Part shown: one piece after another, positions 1 to 5,161 of the stretch
Numbering within the stretch: the stretch's first letter is position 1
Layout: each line of letters opens with the position of its first letter
Source: Oscillospiraceae bacterium
Lineage (GTDB): Bacteria > Bacillota > Clostridia > Oscillospirales > Acutalibacteraceae
DNA length: 11,197 nt
NCBI GenBank assembly: GCA_009779455.1
Contig: WREG01000041.1
Span: 1-11,197, forward strand
Direction: 5' to 3'
Made by a program: the position numbers and the translations under genes
The notes under the pieces: model-generated
What the model was told of the DNA's origin: nothing
Seen by the model: only the letters and a program-made list of their open reading frames with translations
Database searches by the model: none

Positions 1-1463
1 GGGAGGAAATCATCGTAGAGAGCCTCCATGTCCCGATAGGGGTCCCACAGCAGCTTGCCGTAAAGCCAGGTCGTCATTGGGAAAAAGCTGGTGTCGCATT
101 CCGCGCCGCCGCAGTTGAACCATCCTATGAAGTTGTTCTCGTAAAAATACTGGATATTCGGCTGCATAACCGCCCAAAGCGGGTATGGCAGGTTCCAGTG
201 GTCGTAGTTGCAGGGGTAGTCCCACTGGATGAAGTTGCTTGCTATTTTTACCCAGTCGTCCAGCTGCCTGCGATGCTCAATAGTCCCCTTATATGTACAG
301 GTTTCAAAGGGATGGGCGTAGCACATGCCGATGGGCGCGAAATAGATGACGGTGCGGTCGGTAAGCCTGGTTTTTTGCGGCGCTTCCGCGGTGGCGGCAT
401 AGGCCAGAATCCCGAACATCGCGTCAGAGCCGACTTTATCAAGCTCGTCGGAAATTTTGTTGAGCATCCTGACCAAGGTCGCGCCGGACTCGCCGGTTTT
501 GCCCAAAGTGCCTTCTTCCTTATAGATCGCCTTGCAGCCGGCGCATTGGCAGGAGAGGGCGGTGTCGTTGTGGCTCATGCCGATGCAGTCAAGGTCTTTG
601 TTCGCCAGGGCGTATTCGGTATAGAACTGTATCACTTCCGGGTTGGACATACAGGGGCTGCCGTATTCCCCGAATACGCGCTCGCCCTTTTCATTAATAG
701 CGAACCAGTCCGGGTGTGCGGCGTAAATCGCGGCGTCGCCCGTGATGATATGCGCGATATTGCCGAGATTGTAGTCCACAATTCCGCCGTATTTCTCATT
801 GTTGACCCCGCCTGCGGCGTGGCCGTTGACCCGGTTGGCAAGGCAGTAATCCGTATCGCCGAAATAGGAGTTTATGATCTGCGGGCTGCGGTAAGTGAAG
901 GCGGGTGTTTCATACTCATAGATATCCTCGGGGACGGCGACGGTCTGCGCCTCGGGGATTATGACCGCTTCCGTGGAAAACCAGCGGCAGCCGAGGAATT
1001 TTTCGAGGAAATCAAACACGCCGTAGAGCGTGCCGCGCTTTTCCCCGCCCGCTATGAAAATGTTTTCGCCGACGGTTACGATTATAAAGCCGTCGTCGCC
1101 CAGCTTATCGCGGTCAAATTGATATGTGCCCACGCCCTCGCGGACGGTTTTGCCGACGATGATCTCTTTCTGCCCTGCGGGCTCGGCATCCGTGACGATT
1201 GGCAGCTCGCAGCCGCCGACGCGCTCCAGATACTCCTGAAGCTTTTCGGCCGCCGTCACCTCGGAGGGCGCGGCCTGCGCACCATGCACGATGACGTAAT
1301 CGCTGCTGCCGTCCTCAATAATGTTCATTTTAGGGGCATTGTCTTCGGCAGCTTCGATTTTCTCAGGGATAAACGGCTCCATTGACTTTGCCCCGGCCGG
1401 GGCCGCGCCGACCAAAAGCGACAACGCAAGTACGGCAGCCAAAAATTTCGTGAATTTACGCAT
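1..1463 (-). CDS. Secreted DUF4838 / GH67-N-like carbohydrate-active protein (N-terminal part, cut by window edge)
   Basis: The minus strand is open without a stop from an ATG at 1463-1461 to the left edge (487 full codons). Residues 1-25 form a signal peptide (basic MRKFTKF, hydrophobic core, AGA-KS cleavage site). Residues 50-165 resemble the N-terminal domain of GH67 alpha-glucuronidases and related enzymes, with the pattern DYVIVHG..APSEVTAAEKLQEYL followed by GC-ELPIV and later RGTLYGVFDFLEKFLGCRW. From about residue 190 on it matches DUF4838, including PDWFAIN, SHND and the cysteine cluster CQCAGC (305-310). The family is uncharacterised biochemically but sits in polysaccharide-degrading loci, so a role in glycan binding or hydrolysis outside the cell is inference. 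The start is supported by an AGAGAGG ribosome site about nine bases upstream. Full members run to roughly 700 residues or more, so the C-terminus, where a dockerin or surface anchor might lie, is not visible. It faces away from its neighbours and has its own promoter. Confidence 0.85.
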   Translation of the reverse strand, partial: MRKFTKFLAAVLALSLLVGAAPAGAKSMEPFIPEKIEAAEDNAPKMNIIEDGSSDYVIVHGAQAAPSEVTAAEKLQEYLERVGGCELPIVTDAEPAGQKEIIVGKTVREGVGTYQFDRDKLGDDGFIIVTVGENIFIAGGEKRGTLYGVFDFLEKFLGCRWFSTEAVIIPEAQTVAVPEDIYEYETPAFTYRSPQIINSYFGDTDYCLANRVNGHAAGGVNNEKYGGIVDYNLGNIAHIITGDAAIYAAHPDWFAINEKGERVFGEYGSPCMSNPEVIQFYTEYALANKDLDCIGMSHNDTALSCQCAGCKAIYKEEGTLGKTGESGATLVRMLNKISDELDKVGSDAMFGILAYAATAEAPQKTRLTDRTVIYFAPIGMCYAHPFETCTYKGTIEHRRQLDDWVKIASNFIQWDYPCNYDHWNLPYPLWAVMQPNIQYFYENNFIGWFNCGGAECDTSFFPMTTWLYGKLLWDPYRDMEALYDDFL

Positions 1464-1511
1464 AAGGGGTACCTCTCTTTCAAATGTTTTAATTATAATA
1501 TTTCCACCTAT

Positions 1512-1541
1512 GTTTTACCACATTAGCCCCGCATATGTCAA
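1512..1541 (-). promoter_or_regulatory. Likely sigma-A promoter of the DUF4838 gene
   Basis: Read on the minus strand, TTGACA (1541-1536) is followed after 18 bases by TAAAAC (1517-1512), about 50 bases before the ATG at 1463. The -35 box is perfect and the -10 box matches 4 of 6. A TATAAT-like run closer to the gene has no -35 partner. Confidence 0.5.
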
Positions 1542-1573
1542 GTAAAAGTTGGCAAATAACAAAAAAGAACAGA

Positions 1574-1600
1574 AACACAAGGGGACGGTTCTCTTGTGTT
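1574..1600 (+). repeat. 27-bp palindromic GGGGACGGTTCTC repeat, copy 1
   Basis: The copy is AACACAAG (1574-1581), an 11-base loop GGGACGGTTCT, then CTTGTGTT (1593-1600). The ends pair perfectly, so each copy can fold alone as an 8-bp hairpin. It forms an inverted pair with copy 2, 34 bases further on. From memory, repeats of this GGGGACGGTTCT type are scattered in clostridial genomes and flank IS200-like REP-associated tyrosine transposases; no such transposase is visible here. Confidence 0.8.
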
Positions 1601-1634
1601 GCCTGTTTTAACCTATGTTTTCTGTTTTCTCAAG

Positions 1635-1661
1635 AACACAAGAGAACCGTCTCCCTGTGTT
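1635..1661 (-). repeat. 27-bp palindromic repeat, copy 2 (inverted)
   Basis: This is the reverse complement of copy 1 at 25 of 27 positions. Together with copy 1 it makes a large hairpin with a 34-base loop (1601-1634), the head-to-head arrangement usual for REP/BIME-like elements. Confidence 0.8.
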
Positions 1662-1705
1662 TTCCCCGCATATTTTTTTGACATCAGGGGAATGCAAGAT
1701 TTTTC

Positions 1706-1734
1706 TTGACATTTCAAAATGAAAATTGTATAAT
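1706..1734 (+). promoter_or_regulatory. Perfect consensus sigma-A promoter with no clear gene
   Basis: TTGACA at 1706-1711 and TATAAT at 1729-1734 are separated by exactly 17 bases, with an A/T-rich region around them. A transcript would start near 1741. No intact gene follows within 800 bases; the next recognisable coding sequence is the frameshifted dockerin fragment at 2107-2338. It may drive a small RNA, a lost gene, or nothing. Confidence 0.65.
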
Positions 1735-1780
1735 AAACAGGCGACAAAGATGACACGCAGGATGTTCCGTAATTTTTACA

Positions 1781-1830
1781 GGGACGGCAGTTTTTATATA
1801 ATATGGGAAGCGCGCGAGAGAACCGTCCCC
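1781..1830. repeat. Degenerate inverted pair of the GGGGACGG repeat (copy 3 region)
   Basis: GAGAGAACCGTCCCC at 1816-1830 matches the core of the inverted repeat. A shorter GGGACGG at 1781-1787 pairs with CCGTCCC at 1823-1829, which repeats the head-to-head layout of copies 1 and 2 in decayed form. The outer ACACAAG arms are lost. Confidence 0.55.
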
Positions 1831-1834
1831 GTTT

Positions 1835-2040
1835 ATTCTTTAAAGTTTTATAAACCATCATGACTGCCATTTGGCAATTATGGTGATACGGTATGCCTAG
1901 CAATGGCATGGACGATGCGTCAAAGCATTGGATAACCGTGCGCGACCGTGTACGCCCGGTTACTAAGGGCATAATGACAGATTGAAAAAATTATTATAAA
2001 AACACATACTTTTTTAATGATGGCAAAGTATTTGAAAAAA
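1835..2040. other. Non-coding stretch with possible RNA structure
   Basis: I find no convincing gene here. Short pairings lie in order: ATGCC/GGCAT (1893-1897 with 1905-1909), then AACCG-GCG pairing with CGC-CGGTT around 1932-1961 with a ten-base loop. No known riboswitch core (c-di-GMP, cobalamin, TPP, SAM, T-box) was recognised. The stretch lies downstream of the orphan promoter at 1706-1734, so it may be transcribed. Confidence 0.3.
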
Positions 2041-2041
2041 A

Positions 2042-2066
2042 AACACATGGGGACGGTTCTCTTGTG
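2042..2066 (+). repeat. 27-bp palindromic repeat, copy 4 (plus orientation)
   Basis: AACACATGGGGACGGTTCTC followed by TTGTG matches copy 1 except for one base in the left arm and loss of the last two bases. It lies 41 bases upstream of the dockerin remnant and has no inverted partner close by. Confidence 0.75.
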
Positions 2067-2106
2067 CGGCTAAAATCGGCACATACTGGCTAAAATGATG
2101 GCGCAT

Positions 2107-2338
2107 ATGCTCCTTTCCCGCATATTACGGGGGGACGTAGATCGCGGCGGCAGTATCGGATCGGAAGATGCAAGGCTTGTCCTGCGGTATTATGCCGGGT
2201 TGGAAACTTTTACCGCCGTGCAAAAAAAAACTTGCCGATGTTAATGGCGACGGGGCAATTGACGCTGCGGATTCGCGGCTCATCGAAAGATATGTGGCGA
2301 AGCTTGAAACAAAATTCCCTGCTGACAAAAATGAATAA
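2107..2338 (+). pseudogene. Dockerin type I fragment, frameshifted in a run of nine A
   Basis: From 2134 the frame reads GDVDRGGSIGSEDARLVLRY, then a YAGLE segment: a first dockerin repeat. The frame then meets A9 at 2222-2230 and stops soon after. Shifting by one base at this run restores ADVNGDGAIDAADSRLIERY and a short tail ending in TAA at 2336-2338: a second repeat. The two halves align with the intact dockerin of the transglutaminase gene at 5162-6625 (for example DARLVLRY in both). The first repeat has lost calcium ligands (DRGG where the intact copy has NNDG), while the second is intact. There is an ATG at 2107, but no signal peptide, catalytic domain or ribosome site. It is most likely the 3' end of a decayed dockerin gene. 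A sequencing error or transcriptional slippage at A9 could also explain the frame break. Confidence 0.7.
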
Positions 2339-2348
2339 ACAACAGGTC

Positions 2349-2360
2349 TTTGTTAACAAA
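2349..2360. other. 12-bp perfect palindrome TTTGTTAACAAA
   Basis: A perfect palindrome about 175 bases upstream of the promoter at 2535-2563. It could be a protein-binding site, but a single copy in A/T-rich DNA is weak evidence. Confidence 0.2.
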
Positions 2361-2431
2361 ACAGCTTTATCGCATTCAAGATGAAAACGCAACAATCTTT
2401 TCATATTCCGGCAATTTGCTCAACCCCTGTA

Positions 2432-2454
2432 GGGGACGCCGTTGCGGTGTTCCC
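2432..2454. repeat. Stem-loop GGGGACGCC / GGTGTTCCC
   Basis: GGGGACGCC (2432-2440), loop GTTGC, GGTGTTCCC (2446-2454) make a 9-bp stem with two G-U pairs. It is preceded by a second small palindrome, CCCCTGTAGGGG (2424-2435). The CCCTGTAGGGG start resembles dispersed intergenic repeats I recall from Firmicutes. No U-run follows, so it is not a standard terminator. Confidence 0.45.
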
Positions 2455-2534
2455 TGCCAAAGCCAAAAATGTTGCATATATGTGTCGTAAATGTAAAATA
2501 AATACGATGGGAGGGGGGTAACACTGTAAAAGTG

Positions 2535-2563
2535 TTGACAAACTTTTAATAAATCCTTATAAT
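2535..2563 (+). promoter_or_regulatory. Perfect sigma-A promoter of the secreted PPC-like gene
   Basis: TTGACA (2535-2540), 17-base spacer, TATAAT (2558-2563). The expected start near 2570 leaves a leader of about 40 bases before the ATG at 2612. Both boxes are perfect, so strong expression is expected unless an unseen regulator acts. Confidence 0.85.
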
Positions 2564-2611
2564 GGTATTTATGCCGAAAGCATTAATATTAAAAATCAGG
2601 AGTTGTTACCA

Positions 2612-3682
2612 ATGAAAAAAGCCCTGTCCATCCTGCTGGCGCTGACGCTGGCAATGAGCTGCGTGATAATCGCGGCGGCAAAAGAGCCTGTGAAAGAACC
2701 GCAGGACCCCTTTGCGTATCAAACGTTTGAAGACAAGCTGACTGTTGTCGAATCATCCGATGTCGCGGGGAGTTTGATTTTCGCGCTGCCTAACGTAACG
2801 GGCATTGAAGCCGTTTGGGACGGCACGATTCTGGTTTCGGAATATTTTTATGGATTATACGATTACGATTATTATTATTATTATGGATGGGTAATGCCGC
2901 CCGGAGCGCTGCGGCCCATGCTGCGGCCTGTTTTCACGCCCGAGAATGTGGAAATCACGGTCTATTTTGACGAAGGCGACCCGGAAACCCTCTCTTATTG
3001 GTGGGATGAAGGCAACGGCTGGTATTGGGACGTTTTTTATAAGGAAACCGGAGCGGGCGAGCTGACGTTTTATTATGTTGACTCCAATCTTTATGCGGCG
3101 TACCTTGACACCCTCGACGACCCTTATGAGGACTATAAATGGGATGACCTGGCTGCCACTTTGCCGCAGGCGACCATCGCGGTTCCCGAAAACCTCTTGC
3201 AGTTATATGTGGATGGCCTTGAAAAGTCATTTTTGGAACTTGATGAGAGCCAAAGCGTCACGCTTGATGAAGGTGGGCGCAAACTCTTTGTCTTTGTACC
3301 GGAAGAGGACGGCGTATATTATTTCTATTCTGAAAACAACGGCGAAAGCGACCCCCTTGCTGTTTTGGCGACGGACGACTTCTTTATCATCCGCCGCAAC
3401 GACGATTACTTTGGCTTGAATTTCGGGATTGCCGCCGAACTTAAAGCGGGTGAAACATATTATCTGTTCGCCTCGACCTTTGCGCTGCAGGGCGGGGAAT
3501 ACGACCTTGCCGTAACCCGGATGAATCCCATCAGCCCTTTTATGCAGTTTGTTTACCGCTACCTGATGTTCGGCTGGCTCTGGATGCCCGCGCTGACATA
3601 CAACGGGGCGTATTATATTCCCGGCGTCTCCGTTTCATTACCGGACATCCTTGCGCGAATCTTTAATACGCTTTTGTTTTGA
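2612..3682 (+). CDS. Secreted acidic, Tyr-rich protein with a PPC-like beta-sandwich segment
   Basis: A protein of 356 residues. I place the start at ATG 2612 rather than TTG 2603, because AGGAG (2598-2602) directly abuts the TTG but lies nine bases from the ATG. Residues 1-23 are a signal peptide (MKKALSILLALTLAM, then a hydrophobic core ending AAA-KEP). Residues 40-180 are rich in Tyr, Trp and Asp, with a DYDYYYYY tract at 84-91. Residues 205-305 follow the pattern of bacterial pre-peptidase C-terminal (PPC) domains: SVTLDEGGRKLFVFVP, GVYYFYS, SDPLAVL, then LKAGETYYLFAS and GGEYDLAV. No catalytic motif was recognised. PPC domains usually accompany secreted proteases or hydrolases; here it would be the main recognisable part. 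No sortase motif, SLH repeat or dockerin is seen. The protein is probably extracellular and may bind polymers, which is inference. It is transcribed alone from a strong promoter and is convergent with the next gene, six bases away. Confidence 0.8.
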   Translation: MKKALSILLALTLAMSCVIIAAAKEPVKEPQDPFAYQTFEDKLTVVESSDVAGSLIFALPNVTGIEAVWDGTILVSEYFYGLYDYDYYYYYGWVMPPGALRPMLRPVFTPENVEITVYFDEGDPETLSYWWDEGNGWYWDVFYKETGAGELTFYYVDSNLYAAYLDTLDDPYEDYKWDDLAATLPQATIAVPENLLQLYVDGLEKSFLELDESQSVTLDEGGRKLFVFVPEEDGVYYFYSENNGESDPLAVLATDDFFIIRRNDDYFGLNFGIAAELKAGETYYLFASTFALQGGEYDLAVTRMNPISPFMQFVYRYLMFGWLWMPALTYNGAYYIPGVSVSLPDILARIFNTLLF

Positions 3683-3688
3683 TAAAAT

Positions 3689-4021
3689 TTACGTATAAAA
3701 CTCCTTAAAATCAAGCACATCAAAATTATAGACGATAAACGATTTTCTTTGGTGCGCGTCTATAAATTTCCCCTTGACCTTAAGCTTTTTGTCGGAGGTG
3801 TCGATGTCAAAATCAAGCTCTTCGTAATGCAGCGCCGGGGTTTCGCTTTCCGTTATGATTTCAAGCGACGCGCCGCCTTCCGTATCCGGCAAAAACATCA
3901 CCCTGAGAATCGGGACGATACTGCCGTTTACCGCAACGCCCGTCAAAAGCCCTTTTTTGGGCTTTTGTTTTTTTCCCCTGCGGCTTTTGAATTTATCCAA
4001 GGCATTAAATTTATTTTGCAT
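3689..4021 (-). CDS. Small protein of unknown function with a basic N-terminus
   Basis: A protein of 110 residues that I do not recognise. Residues 1-23 are strongly basic (KFKSRRGKKQKPKKG at 10-24) and the rest alternates hydrophobic and acidic residues in a beta-like pattern (SIVPILRVMFLP, SLEIITESETP, KKLKVKGKFIDAH, SFIVYNFDVLDF). There is no signal peptide or membrane segment, so it should be cytoplasmic; the basic tail could contact nucleic acid or the ribosome (inference only). A GAAGGAAG ribosome site lies about 12 bases before the ATG, slightly far. A TATAAT on the minus strand (4060-4055) could be its -10 box, but its -35 is poor. The opposite strand has a longer open frame over part of the same region; the minus frame is preferred because of its ribosome site, protein-like composition and exact fit between neighbours. 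It is convergent with the gene at 2612-3682. Confidence 0.6.
   Translation of the reverse strand: MQNKFNALDKFKSRRGKKQKPKKGLLTGVAVNGSIVPILRVMFLPDTEGGASLEIITESETPALHYEELDFDIDTSDKKLKVKGKFIDAHQRKSFIVYNFDVLDFKEFYT
3945..3974 (+). terminator. Intrinsic terminator on the plus strand, inside the minus-strand gene
   Basis: AAAAGCCC (3945-3952), loop TTTTTT, GGGCTTTT (3959-3966), then G and seven T. The stem is perfect at 8 bp and followed by a U-run on the plus strand. It could end transcripts of the secreted-protein gene that stops at 3682, about 260 bases upstream. On the minus strand the same bases encode the lysine-rich KKQKPKKGL segment, so the resemblance may be partly accidental. Confidence 0.55.
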
Positions 4022-4118
4022 TGTTAATATAATCTTCCTTCAATATAATTTTATATTATAATCAATTAGTATTGTATAATTGAAAATCGAAAAAAGCAAG
4101 AATAATTTAGAAAAATGT

Positions 4119-4146
4119 TTGTATTTTTTAAAATTTATGCTATAAT
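4119..4146 (+). promoter_or_regulatory. Probable promoter of the glycosyltransferase-transglutaminase operon
   Basis: A perfect TATAAT (4141-4146) is preceded at 16 bases by TTGTAT (4119-4124), a weak -35 box. Transcription would start near 4152, giving a leader of about 68 bases. The surrounding 4022-4160 is very A/T-rich and divides two divergent genes. Confidence 0.5.
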
Positions 4147-4168
4147 AAAGCCAATACGCGATTCACAA

Positions 4169-4186
4169 CGTCTCGCAAACGAGACG
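4169..4186 (+). other. Hairpin in the leader of the glycosyltransferase operon
   Basis: CGTCTCG, loop CAAA, CGAGACG: a perfect 7-bp stem in the predicted 5' leader, 33 bases before the start codon. No U-run follows, so it is not a terminator. It is followed by two tandem CACAATT units (4192-4205). It may stabilise the mRNA or be a repeat relic. Confidence 0.4.
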
Positions 4187-4219
4187 ATATGCACAATTCA
4201 CAATTAAAGGATTGATTTT

Positions 4220-5149
4220 ATGAAAACTTTAACTTTAATCGTACCTTGCTACAACGAAAGCGAAGTATTGCCGCTTTTATACAAAGAGGTCAGGGCCGTC
4301 GCCGGGGGGCTGGCCGGGTTCAACGTCATACTTTTGTTCGTTGACGACGGGAGCAGCGACAAAACTCTTGAAATCATCAAAAATTTCACTGCGTCGGACG
4401 GCAATGTGAAATATGTCTCATTTTCCCGAAATTTCGGCAAGGAAGCCGCAATGCTGGCGGGCATGAGCTACGCCGGGGGCGATTATGTGGGCATAATCGA
4501 CGCGGACTTGCAGCATTCTCCGTCCATGATCCCTGAAATGCTTGAAGCGGTGGACGAACACGGCTATGACGTGGCCGCCGCGAAGCGCACCGACAGGGCG
4601 GGGGAGTCGGCTGTGAAGGGCCTGCTTTCGGGTTTCTTCTACAAGGTGATGAACAGCGCGTCGGATGTGTATATAGACGACAACGCCCAGGATTTCCGCA
4701 TTATGCGGATGAACGTGGTGAAAGCCATCCTGTCGCTGCCCGAGCGCGGCCGCTTTTCAAAGGGCATATTCTCATGGGTGGGCTTCAAAACGAAGTGGTT
4801 CCCCCACGAAAACCGCGAAAGGGCGGCGGGGACGACCAAATGGTCTTTCAAAAGCCTTTTAAAATATGCGTTTGAAGGCATTTTAAGCTTCACGACCTCG
4901 CCGCTTAAATTGCCAACCTATTTCGGCGGGTTGTCGATTTTTGCGGGGATTCTGTCAGCGGCCTACGGCATAATGCGCGGCCTGACAGACCCGAAATTCC
5001 ACCCGGGGCATTATATCATCCTCGCGGCCGTCTGCGGCGTCGGCGGGCTGGTTTTGTTGATGCTGGGCATAATAGCCGCCTATCTCGCGAAGCTTTTCAG
5101 GGAAATAAAAGCAAGGCCGATGTTTATTGTCGCGGAAACAAATATATAA
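4220..5149 (+). CDS. GtrB/DPM1-like polyprenyl-phosphate glycosyltransferase (GT2)
   Basis: A family 2 glycosyltransferase of 309 residues. The GT-A domain shows PCYNESEVLP (9-18), VDDGSSDKT (41-49) and the metal-binding DADLQ (94-98), then QDFRIM (157-162), ERGRFSKG (175-182) and KWSF (207-210), all usual for the DPM1/GtrB/CsbB group. Two membrane segments follow at about 232-253 and 264-290, with a short cytoplasmic tail. Members transfer a sugar from a nucleotide donor to a polyprenyl phosphate on the inner face of the membrane, making a lipid-linked sugar used outside to decorate teichoic acid, polysaccharide or protein. The sugar cannot be told from sequence, and no flippase or acceptor transferase is seen next to it. 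The start at 4220 has AAAGGA (4206-4211) eight bases upstream. Length is normal. The next gene begins 12 bases after its stop, so the two are likely co-transcribed. Confidence 0.9.
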   Translation: MKTLTLIVPCYNESEVLPLLYKEVRAVAGGLAGFNVILLFVDDGSSDKTLEIIKNFTASDGNVKYVSFSRNFGKEAAMLAGMSYAGGDYVGIIDADLQHSPSMIPEMLEAVDEHGYDVAAAKRTDRAGESAVKGLLSGFFYKVMNSASDVYIDDNAQDFRIMRMNVVKAILSLPERGRFSKGIFSWVGFKTKWFPHENRERAAGTTKWSFKSLLKYAFEGILSFTTSPLKLPTYFGGLSIFAGILSAAYGIMRGLTDPKFHPGHYIILAAVCGVGGLVLLMLGIIAAYLAKLFREIKARPMFIVAETNI

Positions 5150-5161
5150 AAAGGAAAATAA

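Noticed and set aside
198..1385. A 395-codon open frame on the plus strand
   Set aside because: It is antisense to the DUF4838 gene. The minus frame has a signal peptide, ribosome site, promoter and family motifs; the plus frame has none and reflects G/C-rich codon bias.
1613..1972. A 119-codon open frame on the minus strand
   Set aside because: It runs through a repeat copy and the orphan promoter, has no recognisable domain, and its composition looks random.
1893..1985. A 31-codon open frame on the plus strand after the orphan promoter
   Set aside because: No ribosome binding site and no recognisable peptide; the stretch is better explained by short inverted repeats.
1881..1985. A known riboswitch downstream of the orphan promoter
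   Set aside because: I compared it by eye with c-di-GMP, cobalamin, TPP, SAM, ykkC and THF cores and found no matching conserved positions.
1574..2066. CRISPR array
   Set aside because: The repeats alternate in orientation, are unevenly spaced and diverged; there are no regular spacers or cas genes.
2603..2611. TTG at 2603 as the start of the secreted protein
   Set aside because: The ribosome site AGGAG ends directly at this codon, leaving no spacing; ATG at 2612 is properly spaced and begins a typical signal peptide.
3749..4027. A 92-codon plus-strand frame opposite the small minus-strand gene
   Set aside because: It contains the terminator hairpin, lacks a good ribosome site, and its peptide is less protein-like than the minus frame.
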